From JASFRI01 sp050115015 (GTDB lineage Bacteria; Acidobacteriota; Polarisedimenticolia; CBDVAL01): DNA of 31,093 bases. Shown here in pieces: positions 14,218 to 21,768 of this stretch. The translations under genes were made by a program, and so were the position numbers. The notes beneath the pieces are model-generated. The model saw only the letters and a program-made list of their open reading frames with translations. It was not told the origin of the DNA and searched no databases. How positions within the stretch are numbered: the stretch's first letter is position 1; the number at the start of each line of letters is the position of its first letter. The stretch lies in assembly GCA_050115015.1 (NCBI GenBank), contig JASFRI010000004.1, positions 1 through 31,093 of the forward strand. The letters run 5' to 3'.

Positions 14218-15936
14218 TCAGTCCTCCTTCTTCTCCGAGGGCTTGCCTTCGTCCTCCGGCCGCGCCTCGGCGGTTGCGGGGGGCTGGGGGCGGACCGGCT
14301 CCAGGGTCACCGTGATGGAGGGGAGCAGGAAGATCCGCTGGAGGATCGCCCGCCGATCATCCACGGGGACGATGCGGATGCCGTGCCGCACCTCCTGGGC
14401 TCCGCCGGTTCCGGGCGCCGGCGTGCCGGCGTTCGGCGACGATGGCCGCGTCGCCTCCGAAACCGCCGGCGACGTCGCCCGGACGAGGGGCGGCGGGACG
14501 GACTCCATGGCCGCCGGGCCGCTGTCTGCCGGCGCCTCCCGGCCGTTCCCCCCGAACGGGAAGCGGCGTACCGCGGGTCCTCGAACCGACCCCTCCGCCT
14601 CCGCCGCCGCACGAAAACGACCGTCTCCCTCCAGGGTCCGGAAGGAGACGCGAGCCCCGCTATCCTCTTCCCCGCTCACGCGAGTCCCGGCGGGGGGTCC
14701 GGAGGCCTCGGCAGTGCCGTCCGAGGCCGCCGTCGGGCTGGACTGGGGCCACCCGGCCAGCGTCTGCAGCGTGCCGCGTTCGAGGGTCGCCAGCGACAGC
14801 GTCGCGCCCTTCAGGCCGACCGCCGCCACGCGCTCCCGGGGGACCACCACCCAGCCGGGGACGCCCGGACCTGCGGCCGCGTTCATCCCGTCCGCGGGCC
14901 GTCCGTACGCGTCGAGGGGGCACCAACCGAGGTAGCCCGGTCCCCATGCCCAGGCGACCCAGGCCCCCGCCCAGGCGCTGCCGGGAATCCAGAACCAGCC
15001 GCCGTCGGGGTCTCGCTCCCACCGGCCATAGTGGTACGGCGCCCACCCCCAGTCCTCGGACGCGACCCAGGTCCAGCCCTCCGGACTGGACTCCCAGCGG
15101 CCGTTGCGGTACGGGGACCACGATTCCGCCGCCGGCGGACGCCAGATCCAGCCGTGGTCCGGGTGGGAGACCCAGTCGCCGTAGTACGCGAGCTCGGTGA
15201 CGAACGGCTGCACCTCCGCCGGCACCTCCCGGACGGGGAGGTTGCGGTACGACTTGACGTAGGCCCCCTGGCGGGCCCGATCCCAGCGGTCGAAGTCATC
15301 CTGGGCGAAAGCGTTGAACGGACGCGGGTCCGTGGGCGGGCTTCCCGGAGAGACGTCGGACCGCTCGCCGCTGCGGACCAGGACCGAGATCCCCTCCGAG
15401 ACGACCTCCGCGACCCCGGTGTGTGCCGAGATGACGGTGCGCCCGTCGGGGCCCACCGTCTCCACCCGGAACGCCCCCTCGGTCAGCAGGTACACGGAGC
15501 CCGCAGGGGTGTCCAGCCGGAAGACGTCGTCGGGCGCGCGGAGCCGCTCCGCGTGGACATAGACCGCCCCCGAGGCGAGGTAGAGCCAGTTCTTCCGATC
15601 CAGCCGGTTCCGGACATCGGAGAGCGAGCGGATGGACAGCGCGGCCTCTCGGTCCATACGGACGAGGGAGCCGTCCGCCAGCTGGAGTTCGAGGCGGCCC
15701 TCCGATGTGACGAGGTCCTGATCGGGGCGTACCGCCACGTTCACTCCCCGGCTGCCGCCATGGGGCGCCCCGGCGATCGCGACCGGACCCTCCTGATAAC
15801 GGATGCGGGCGAGGCTGGTACCGGGACCCGTGTCCCGGGGCTGGGCGAGGGCACCGACCGTCGGAACAAGCAAGGTCAGGGAGGTGAGGAGCAGGGTCTT
15901 CGGCGCTGTTGTCCTGGTGCTCATCCTGGTTGCCAT
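14218..15936 (-). CDS. Exported FecR-like / DUF6600-like Trp-rich protein
   Basis: This 572-residue protein has a signal peptide (about 1-32, ending GALAQ). A FecR-type beta domain (about 60-195) includes VRPDQDLVTSEGRLELQLADGSLVRMD and the LDTPAGSVYLLTEGAFRVE strand pair. A tryptophan-rich region (about 250-345) repeats W-x-P-x5-GRW and GWTWV-x-x-x-x-WGWAPYHYGRW, as in DUF6600 proteins. The remaining 200 residues are Pro/Ala/Gly-rich and low-complexity, ending in a charged tail. FecR domains often sense or bind at the envelope, but here there is no anti-sigma transmembrane arrangement. ATG 15936 is chosen; ATG 15924 is also in frame. A near-consensus sigma-54 promoter lies about 50 bases upstream, so the gene is probably switched on by an enhancer-binding activator. 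Confidence 0.82.
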   Translation of the reverse strand: MATRMSTRTTAPKTLLLTSLTLLVPTVGALAQPRDTGPGTSLARIRYQEGPVAIAGAPHGGSRGVNVAVRPDQDLVTSEGRLELQLADGSLVRMDREAALSIRSLSDVRNRLDRKNWLYLASGAVYVHAERLRAPDDVFRLDTPAGSVYLLTEGAFRVETVGPDGRTVISAHTGVAEVVSEGISVLVRSGERSDVSPGSPPTDPRPFNAFAQDDFDRWDRARQGAYVKSYRNLPVREVPAEVQPFVTELAYYGDWVSHPDHGWIWRPPAAESWSPYRNGRWESSPEGWTWVASEDWGWAPYHYGRWERDPDGGWFWIPGSAWAGAWVAWAWGPGYLGWCPLDAYGRPADGMNAAAGPGVPGWVVVPRERVAAVGLKGATLSLATLERGTLQTLAGWPQSSPTAASDGTAEASGPPAGTRVSGEEDSGARVSFRTLEGDGRFRAAAEAEGSVRGPAVRRFPFGGNGREAPADSGPAAMESVPPPLVRATSPAVSEATRPSSPNAGTPAPGTGGAQEVRHGIRIVPVDDRRAILQRIFLLPSITVTLEPVRPQPPATAEARPEDEGKPSEKKED

Positions 15937-15985
15937 GGCCGAGCCCCGAACTCCACGATACGGTCGGTGCCCCCATCCTTTGGGT

Positions 15986-16002
15986 AGCCAACCGCGTGCC
16001 AG
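15986..16002 (-). promoter_or_regulatory. rpoN-dependent promoter: Sigma-54 (-24/-12) promoter of the FecR/DUF6600-like gene
   Basis: Read on the minus strand the element is CTGGCACGCGGTTGGCT. It matches YTGGCACG-N4-TTGCW except for one base in the -12 half (TGGC for TTGC) and one flanking position. The invariant GG and GC pairs are exactly 10 bases apart, as required. Transcription would begin near 15975, leaving a leader of about 40 bases. Palindromic G/C runs at 16066-16078 and 16103-16110 lie about 95 and 130 bases upstream, the usual distance for activator sites. Confidence 0.7.
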
Positions 16003-16065
16003 CCGAGGCTTCCCGCTAAATGGCTTGATGCGAGCAGGTTGCGGCGACACCGGGGCGGCCCACTG

Positions 16066-16110
16066 CCCCCCGTGGGGGTCGGGCTGTCTCGTCCGCAGGA
16101 CACCCCGGGG
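16066..16110. promoter_or_regulatory. Two G/C palindromes, candidate enhancer sites
   Basis: A C-run/G-run inverted repeat (CCCCC-GT-GGGGG, 16067-16078) and a perfect CCCCGGGG palindrome (16103-16110) lie upstream of the sigma-54 promoter. They could bind an enhancer-binding protein or simply reflect GC-rich sequence. The rest of the 262-base gap 15937-16198 holds no gene. Confidence 0.3.
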
Positions 16111-16126
16111 GAACGGTCGGCGAATC

Positions 16127-16155
16127 TTGACTCCAACGGTCCCATATGCAAAACT
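16127..16155 (+). promoter_or_regulatory. Possible promoter of the def operon
   Basis: TTGACT (16127-16132), 17 bases, then AAAACT (16150-16155) precede def by about 45 bases, within an unusually AT-rich patch (about 16123-16185). The -35 is good and the -10 poor. Confidence 0.4.
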
Positions 16156-16198
16156 CCAACAACAAGGGTAGTTTACACGTGTCGATGAGGCAACACCG

Positions 16199-16726
16199 AT
16201 GGCCGTGCTGGAGATCGTGACGTACCCGAACGAGGTCCTGTCCACTTCGGGCGAGCGCGTCGAGCGGATCGACGACGAGGTGCGCGAGCTGGTGGGGGAC
16301 ATGATCGAGACGATGTACGCGGCCCCGGGCGTCGGTCTCGCCGCGCAGCAGGTGGGGGTCGCGCGGCAGATCGCGGTGGTGGACGTTTCCGTCGGTGAGG
16401 ACCCGGACCAGCTTCTCGTGCTGATCAACCCCGAGATCACGGCGGCCTCGGGCAGTCAGGTCGACGAGGAAGGGTGTCTCTCCTTCCCCGGCATCTCGGA
16501 GATGGTGGAACGACCTCTGAACGTGACCCTCCGCGCCATGAACCTGGACGGAGAGACCTACGAGGTGGAGGCCGAGGGCTTCCTGGCCCGGGCGTTCTGC
16601 CACGAGATGGACCATCTCAACGGCGTGCTGTTCATCGATCGGATGTCCAGCTTGAAGCGCCAGCTGGTCCGCCGACGGATCAAGAAGGCCGTGAAGGCGG
16701 GGGAGTGGGTCGAGGCCTATCGGTGA
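16199..16726 (+). CDS. def: Peptide deformylase
   Basis: This 175-residue metalloenzyme removes the formyl group from the N-terminal methionine of new proteins. All three family motifs are present: GVGLAAQQ (44-51), EGCLSFP with metal ligand C93, and HEMDH (135-139) supplying the other two ligands and the catalytic glutamate E136. Residue 134 before the HExxH is Cys instead of the usual Gln, which is not expected to abolish activity. Start: GAGG 8 bases before ATG. It heads a long housekeeping operon. The next gene, fmt, performs the opposite chemistry on initiator tRNA, and its GTG start overlaps this stop in GTGA. Confidence 0.97.
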   Translation: MAVLEIVTYPNEVLSTSGERVERIDDEVRELVGDMIETMYAAPGVGLAAQQVGVARQIAVVDVSVGEDPDQLLVLINPEITAASGSQVDEEGCLSFPGISEMVERPLNVTLRAMNLDGETYEVEAEGFLARAFCHEMDHLNGVLFIDRMSSLKRQLVRRRIKKAVKAGEWVEAYR

Positions 16727-17655
16727 ACGTCCTGTTCCTCGGGACACCCGGCTTCGCGACGCCATCCCTGGAAGCGATCCTCGACAGCCGCCACCTTGTG
16801 CAGGCGGTCCTCACCCCTCCGGATCGACCGCGAGGCCGCAGCGGGACCCCCAGGCCATGCGCGGTGAAGGGGGTGGCCCTTGCCCACGGTATCCCGGTGA
16901 TGCAGCCCGGGCGCGTGAACGATCCCGCGACCTACGGCGTCGTCCGCGAGCTCTCGCCGGACGTCGCGGTGGTCGTCGCGTTCGGACGCATCCTGTCAGG
17001 GCGCTTTCTCGAGCTGCCGCGGCACGGCTGTCTCAACGTCCACGCCTCGCTGCTTCCGGCATACCGGGGCGCGGCTCCCATCCAGTGGGCGCTGGTGCAC
17101 GGCGAGGTCGAGACCGGTGTGACGACGATGCAGCTCGACGAGGGGATGGACACCGGCGACATCCTCCTGCAGCGGCGCACCACCATCGATCCCGGCGAGA
17201 CCGCCGTGGAGCTGGCGGCGCGGCTGGCGCGGCTCGGCGCCGCCCTGATCGTGGAGACCCTGGACCAGCTGGAGGAGGGGACCCTGGAGCCCACCCCCCA
17301 GCCCGCCGTGGGCGTCAGCCGGGCGCCGCTGCTCCGGCCGGAGGACGGCCGGATCGAGTGGGACCGCGACGCCGCGACGATCGTGAACCTGGTGCGCGGC
17401 CTGCAGCCCTGGCCTCTGGCCCGCACGCGTGCCGGAGCGGGACCGATGAGGGTGTTCCGGGCGCTACCGGCGGAGGGTCGCGAGGCCGCCGCCCCGGGCA
17501 CGGTCCTGGGGCCCGAGGGGGACGGCGCGCGGGTCGCCTGCGGTGCGGGCGGTGCGGTCGCCCTCCTGGAGATCCAGCCCGCGTCGCGACGCCGGATGTC
17601 CGGCCGGGAGGCGCTCAACGGCCGGATGTTGCGGGCGGGAGAGCTCCTGGGCTGA
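16723..17655 (+). CDS. fmt: Methionyl-tRNA formyltransferase
   Basis: This 310-residue enzyme transfers a formyl group from 10-formyl-tetrahydrofolate to Met-tRNA-fMet for initiation. The N-terminal Rossmann domain begins NVLFLGTPGFATPSLEAIL. The active site shows N105, H107 (NVHAS), the folate-site loop SLLPAYRGAAPIQWA and D143 (GMDTGD). The C-terminal OB-type tRNA-binding domain starts near 207 (RPEDGRIEWDRDAATIVNLVRGLQPWP). It starts at GTG 16723 inside a GTGA overlap with def, and the stop overlaps the rsmB ATG by one base (TGATG). Def, fmt and rsmB in this order are a common bacterial cluster. Confidence 0.97.
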   Translation: MNVLFLGTPGFATPSLEAILDSRHLVQAVLTPPDRPRGRSGTPRPCAVKGVALAHGIPVMQPGRVNDPATYGVVRELSPDVAVVVAFGRILSGRFLELPRHGCLNVHASLLPAYRGAAPIQWALVHGEVETGVTTMQLDEGMDTGDILLQRRTTIDPGETAVELAARLARLGAALIVETLDQLEEGTLEPTPQPAVGVSRAPLLRPEDGRIEWDRDAATIVNLVRGLQPWPLARTRAGAGPMRVFRALPAEGREAAAPGTVLGPEGDGARVACGAGGAVALLEIQPASRRRMSGREALNGRMLRAGELLG

Positions 17656-19004
17656 TGCCGCTGCGCGGTCTTGGTGTGGGCGGCCGCGGCGAGGCGTTCC
17701 GCATCCTCCTGCGGGTGGAGACCGGCGGGGCGTACGCGTCGGCCCTGCTGCGCCGTCTCCCGGAAGCGCTGGAGCCTCGCGAGCGCGCCCTGGCCCACGA
17801 GCTCGTCCTGGGGACGCTGCGCTGGCAGGGGTGGCTCGAGGCCACCCTCGCCCCGCTGGCCTCCCGGCCGCCGGAGCGACTCGATCCGCCGGTTCGCATC
17901 GCCCTGCGGCTGGGCGCCTACCAGATCCTCCGCATGGACCGGATCCCCGCGGCCGCGGCGGTGGACGAGTCGGTCCGGCTGGCACGCCGGGCCGTGGGAC
18001 CGGGCGGGGCGGGCTACGTCAACGGGGTCCTGCGGGCGCTGTGCCGCGCGCGCTCCGCCGGCCCATCGATCCCCGCGGGCAGCGTGGAAGGCCTGGCGGT
18101 TCGAACCTCCCATCCGGGCTGGCTCGTGGCCCGTCGCGTCCGGGAGCTCGGCGAGGCGGGCGCCGCCCGCGCCCTGGCCGCGAACAACGAGCCCGCGCCG
18201 CTGACGCTGCGGGCGAACCCGGCTCGGGGTGGCGTCCGGGCGCTCCGCGAGCGGCTGGAGGCCCTCGGCCACGAAACGCAGCCCGGTCGCTGGAGCCGAC
18301 GCGCGGTGCGGATGACCGCGGGGGCCCCGCCGCCGGCCCTCTTCCGCGAGGGCTGGTTCGCCGTGCAGGACGAGGCCTCGCAGCTCGTGACGGACCTCGT
18401 CGCCGCGGCCCCCGGCCATCGGGTGCTGGACGTCTGTGCCGCCCCGGGCGGCAAGGCGACGGATGTTGCCCTGGGGGCGGGTCGTCCTCTCGTCGTGGCC
18501 GCGGACCTGCATCCCGGCCGCCTCCGCCGGGTGCGCGAGGAGCGCGATCGGCTTGGCGTCCCCCGGATGTTACTGGCGGTACAGGACGCCACGCGCCCGT
18601 CGCTGGCGCCGGGGACCTTCGACCGGGTGCTCGTGGACGCGCCCTGCAGCGGCACGGGGACGCTGCGCCGCCACCCGGAGATCCGCTGGCGGCTGCGGGA
18701 GGAGGGGATCGCGGCCCTCGGTGCGCTGCAGACCCGCATCCTGCGCGCCGCGGTCGAGCTGGTTCGCCCGGGCGGCCGCATCATCTTCAGCGTCTGCTCC
18801 CTCGAGCCGGAGGAGGGGCCCGAACCGGTACGCGTGCTTCTGGATTCGGACTCCCGGCTGTGTCCGGTGCACCCCCGGGATCTCGCAGCGGGCATCCCCG
18901 AGCCCCTGATCGCGTCGACCGGCCCCTGCCCCCACCTGAGCACCCGGCCGGAGCGGGATGACGTCGACGGGTTCTTCGCCGCCGTGCTGTGCCGGGAGCG
19001 CTGA
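17655..19004 (+). CDS. rsmB: 16S rRNA (cytosine(967)-C(5))-methyltransferase
   Basis: This 449-residue protein methylates a 16S rRNA cytosine. The N-terminal NusB-like helical domain (about 10-135) contains LRLGAYQILRMDRIPAAAAVDESV and YVNGVLRAL. The SAM domain has motif I, VLDVCAAPGGKATD (257-270), motif IV VDAPCSGTGTLRRHPEIRW with C331, and motif VI SVCSLEPEE with C381. C381 is the usual catalytic nucleophile, and C331 the base that releases the product. The length matches E. coli RsmB (about 430). Its ATG overlaps the fmt stop. It is followed by a 77-base gap, the largest break so far in the operon, before the PASTA gene. Confidence 0.95.
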   Translation: MPLRGLGVGGRGEAFRILLRVETGGAYASALLRRLPEALEPRERALAHELVLGTLRWQGWLEATLAPLASRPPERLDPPVRIALRLGAYQILRMDRIPAAAAVDESVRLARRAVGPGGAGYVNGVLRALCRARSAGPSIPAGSVEGLAVRTSHPGWLVARRVRELGEAGAARALAANNEPAPLTLRANPARGGVRALRERLEALGHETQPGRWSRRAVRMTAGAPPPALFREGWFAVQDEASQLVTDLVAAAPGHRVLDVCAAPGGKATDVALGAGRPLVVAADLHPGRLRRVREERDRLGVPRMLLAVQDATRPSLAPGTFDRVLVDAPCSGTGTLRRHPEIRWRLREEGIAALGALQTRILRAAVELVRPGGRIIFSVCSLEPEEGPEPVRVLLDSDSRLCPVHPRDLAAGIPEPLIASTGPCPHLSTRPERDDVDGFFAAVLCRER

Positions 19005-19081
19005 GCGGTGTGTTACCATCGGCGACCGGCGCGGCCGGGCCTCGCGGGTTCCGCAGGCCGTCACCGGCCCCGGTCTCAGGC

Positions 19082-19828
19082 ATGAAACTGCTCGTAGGCA
19101 GTCTGAATCCCCGGATCGTATGGACCGCGCTGCAGATCGCGGCCCTGGCGCTGGCGGCGGTCGTGGTCTTCACCACGAGCGCCTACCTCGCCATGCGGGT
19201 CGCCGTCTTCGGCAGCTCCGTGGAGGTGCCCCGGATCCTGACGCTGGAGGTGGAGGCGGCGAGACGGCTGCTGGCCTCGCGGGAACTGGTCCTCGAGGAG
19301 ACCGGAACGCGCCACAGCGAGCTGGTTCCCGCCGGCCAGATCCTCTCGCAGCAACCGCCGCCGGGGGAGTCGTTGAAGCCCGGCCGGAAGGTGAAGGTCC
19401 TGGTGAGTCTCGGGGCGGAGGAGTTCCGGGCCCCGGAGCTGATCGGGATGCCGGTCCCCCGCGCCCGGGTCGTGCTGGGTCAGGAGGGGTTGCGCCTGGG
19501 GGACATCGCCTACGTGCACTTCTCCGGCCAGCGGGAGAACCTTGTCGTCGCCCAGGATCCCCCGCCCGGAGCCGGCGTGGAGCGGGAAGGCCGGGTCGAT
19601 CTCCTGGTCAGCCGCGGCGGTCCCGAGGCCACGCGGGTGATGCCGGACCTGGTGGGGAGACGGTTGACCGAGGCCCGCAGGGCCCTGGAGGCGGCGGGGC
19701 TCCGTCTGGGGAGTCAGCGCCCCCGGCGGGAGCGAGGCATCCCCGCTGGTGAGGTGCTCCGGCAGTCGCCGCTTCCGGGCTACCCCGTCCGGCCGAAGGA
19801 CCTGATCTCGCTGGTGGTCAGCGAGTAG
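19082..19828 (+). CDS. Membrane-anchored PASTA-repeat protein
   Basis: This 248-residue protein has one N-terminal membrane segment (about 14-40, cytoplasm-in orientation). Three PASTA domains follow at about 46-110, 113-179 and 184-248, each ending in the family's 'Q-x-P-x-x-G-x-x-x-x-x-G-x-x-V-x-L-x-V-S' turn (for example SQQPPPGESLKPGRKVKVLVS and RQSPLPGYPV). PASTA domains bind peptidoglycan fragments or help assemble cell-wall machinery. No kinase or transpeptidase is attached, although such repeats normally tail PknB-like kinases or PBP2x. The frame is open upstream to 18989, but ATG 19082 sits directly before the membrane helix and is preferred despite a weak ribosome site. It lies between rsmB and rpe, a spot where PASTA kinases occur in other bacteria. 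Confidence 0.87.
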   Translation: MKLLVGSLNPRIVWTALQIAALALAAVVVFTTSAYLAMRVAVFGSSVEVPRILTLEVEAARRLLASRELVLEETGTRHSELVPAGQILSQQPPPGESLKPGRKVKVLVSLGAEEFRAPELIGMPVPRARVVLGQEGLRLGDIAYVHFSGQRENLVVAQDPPPGAGVEREGRVDLLVSRGGPEATRVMPDLVGRRLTEARRALEAAGLRLGSQRPRRERGIPAGEVLRQSPLPGYPVRPKDLISLVVSE

Positions 19829-19889
19829 ACGCGCTCTCATGAACCTGCCGCGTCCCTGCGGCTCCGACATGCCCTGGAGGGAGGCGAGG

Positions 19890-20579
19890 ATGGCTCGACC
19901 GATACCGACGGGTCCGCAGCTGGCGCCGTCGATCCTGTCGGCGGATTTCGCACGGCTCGGTGACGCCATGGCTTTGGTGGAAGAGGCCGGGGCCCGGGTG
20001 CTGCACGTGGACGTGATGGACGGTCACTTTGTGCCGAACCTCACCATCGGCCCTCCGGTGGTGGCCTCGCTGCGGCGGGCGTCCTCCCTCGTGTTCGACG
20101 TGCACCTGATGATCGAGGACCCCGGCCGCTGGGTGGAGGCGTACGTGGAGGCCGGGGCGGACATGATCTCGATCCACGCCGAGGCGGACCGGCACCTGCA
20201 CCGCACCGTGGGCTGGATCCGGGAACAGGGCGTGGGGGCCGGCATCGCGCTGAACCCTGCCACACCGCTGTCGGCGATCGAGGAGATCCTCCCGGAACTG
20301 GACCACGTCCTGGTCATGTCGGTGAACCCCGGCTTCGCGGCACAGCGGTTCATCGAGGCGGCGCGGGACAAGCTCGCCCGGCTGCGCGCGGAGATTGACC
20401 GCCGGGGTCTGACGGTGCGCCTGGAGGTCGACGGTGGCGTCAAGGCCGGCAACGCACCGGCCCTCGTGGCGGCCGGAGCGGACCTCCTGGTGGCGGGATC
20501 CGCGGTGTTCGGCGCCGCGGACCCGGCGGCCGCGACCCGCGGTCTGATCGAGGCGATCCGGGCGGGAGCCCGTCCGTGA
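19890..20579 (+). CDS. rpe: Ribulose-phosphate 3-epimerase
   Basis: This 229-residue TIM-barrel enzyme interconverts ribulose 5-phosphate and xylulose 5-phosphate in the pentose phosphate pathway. The conserved features are APSILSADFARLG (12-24), metal ligands H39 and D41 (HVDVMDGHFVPNLTIGP), H72 (VHLMIEDP), and D181 with DGGV. In the phosphate-gripping loop the usual GFGGQ reads GFAAQ (148-152), an uncommon change. GGAGG at 19876-19880 selects ATG 19890; a longer frame from 19839 has no such signal and adds non-conserved residues. The stop overlaps the next gene's GTG start (GTGA). Confidence 0.95.
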   Translation: MARPIPTGPQLAPSILSADFARLGDAMALVEEAGARVLHVDVMDGHFVPNLTIGPPVVASLRRASSLVFDVHLMIEDPGRWVEAYVEAGADMISIHAEADRHLHRTVGWIREQGVGAGIALNPATPLSAIEEILPELDHVLVMSVNPGFAAQRFIEAARDKLARLRAEIDRRGLTVRLEVDGGVKAGNAPALVAAGADLLVAGSAVFGAADPAAATRGLIEAIRAGARP

Positions 20580-20989
20580 GCCTGGCGCGGACCGCGGAGG
20601 TTCAGGTCCGCTACGCGGAGACCGACCAGATGGGGGTCGTGCACCACAGAAACTTCTTCACCTGGTTCGAGGTCGCCCGCACGGACTTCATGCGTCAGGC
20701 CGGGCATCCGTACCGGGACCTGGAGGAGCAGGACGTGTTCATGCCCGTGGTCGAGGTGGGCTGCCGCTACAGGAGGCCCGCCCGCTACGACGAGGTGCTG
20801 CGCATCGAGACGCGCTGCTCCCGCCAGGGCCGGGTCCGGATCCGCTTCGAGTACCGGGTCCTGCGCGCCGACGGCGAGCTGGTGGCCGAGGGGGAGACCG
20901 TCCACGTGGCGACGGACCGGCAGGGAAACCCGCGGCGGCTTCCCGGTGACCTGCGCGATCTGCTCGTGCAGGCCGGGGCCTCGTCTTGA
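20576..20989 (+). CDS. YbgC-type acyl-CoA thioesterase
   Basis: This 137-residue hotdog-fold thioesterase has the family's N-terminal active-site motif VRYAETDQMGVVHHRNFFTWFEVAR, with catalytic D17. Such enzymes hydrolyse short or medium acyl-CoA thioesters; YbgC members often sit beside tol-pal or envelope genes, and the downstream bamD here fits that. It starts at GTG 20576 overlapping the rpe stop and ends in a TTGA overlap with the next gene, so its translation is coupled on both sides. The precise substrate is unknown. Confidence 0.9.
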   Translation: MSLARTAEVQVRYAETDQMGVVHHRNFFTWFEVARTDFMRQAGHPYRDLEEQDVFMPVVEVGCRYRRPARYDEVLRIETRCSRQGRVRIRFEYRVLRADGELVAEGETVHVATDRQGNPRRLPGDLRDLLVQAGASS

Positions 20990-21768
20990 GACGCCGCGCG
21001 GCCAGGACCACCCTGGCTCTCCTGCTGCTGGCCCTTCTCGGCCCGGCCCCCGCGCCGGCGGCAAGGCAGGACGCCAAGCTGGAGGAGCTGTCCGACCAGG
21101 AGCTCCTCGATCTGGGGACGCAGCGGCTGGAGCGCGGGAAGTACTACAAGGCGCGGCAGATCTTCGAGCGACTCCTGCGGCGGCCCAACGTCGATCCCCG
21201 GGTCGTGCCGGATGCCCACCTGGGCCTCGCCGATGCCTACTTCGGAAAGCACGGCGTCCTGAACGTCACCGAGGCGATGAGCCGCTACTCGAACTTCCTG
21301 ACGTTCTACCCCACGGATCCCCGGGCGGATTATGCCCAGTACCGCCTGGCGCTGTGCCATTTCCAGCAGGTCTACGCGCCGGACCGGGATCAGAACGAGA
21401 CCCGGACGGCCATCGAGGAGTTCCGCCGTGTCCAGGCGCTCTACCCCGACAGCCCCTACGTGGACCTGGCGGCGGAGAAGATCCAGGAGGCCAGCGACGT
21501 CCTGGCCGACCACGAGTACCGGGTCGGGAAGTTCTACTTCGACCGGAAGGCGTACCTCGGGGCCATCGACCGGTTCCTGACCATCCTGGACCTGTACCCG
21601 CGCTACCCCGACAAGGATCGTCTCTACTACTACCTGGGAAACTCGCTGCTGCGGGTGGAGCGCAACGAGGAGGGGGAGATCTACCTCCTCAAGCTGCTGG
21701 AGACCTATCCCCGGAGCGAGTACGCCAAGAAGGCGCGCGCAGTCCTCCCCGAGGGGGTGGAGCCATGA
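20986..21768 (+). CDS. BamD-like outer-membrane assembly TPR protein
   Basis: This 260-residue exported TPR protein resembles BamD/YfiO, which helps BamA insert outer-membrane beta-barrels. A signal peptide (about 1-25) precedes TPR helices: LLDLGTQRLERGKYYKARQIFERLL, AQYRLALCHFQQVY, EFRRVQALYPDSPYV, then EYRVGKFYFDRKAYLGAIDRF and a last unit RLYYYLGNSLLRVERNEEGEIYLLKLLETYP. The leader region contains no cysteine, so unlike BamD of Proteobacteria it cannot be lipidated and would be soluble in the periplasm. It starts at TTG 20986 within the thioesterase stop (TTGA) and ends in an ATGA overlap with the radical SAM gene. It could alternatively be a CpoB/YbgF-like scaffold. Confidence 0.8.
   Translation: MRRRAARTTLALLLLALLGPAPAPAARQDAKLEELSDQELLDLGTQRLERGKYYKARQIFERLLRRPNVDPRVVPDAHLGLADAYFGKHGVLNVTEAMSRYSNFLTFYPTDPRADYAQYRLALCHFQQVYAPDRDQNETRTAIEEFRRVQALYPDSPYVDLAAEKIQEASDVLADHEYRVGKFYFDRKAYLGAIDRFLTILDLYPRYPDKDRLYYYLGNSLLRVERNEEGEIYLLKLLETYPRSEYAKKARAVLPEGVEP

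Noticed and set aside
15960..16030. Possible riboswitch-like structured leader upstream of the FecR/DUF6600-like gene (a GGTTGG/CCGACC hairpin)
   Set aside because: Compared with the cyclic-di-GMP-I pattern, the conserved core sequences are missing, and much of the region lies upstream of the predicted sigma-54 transcription start.
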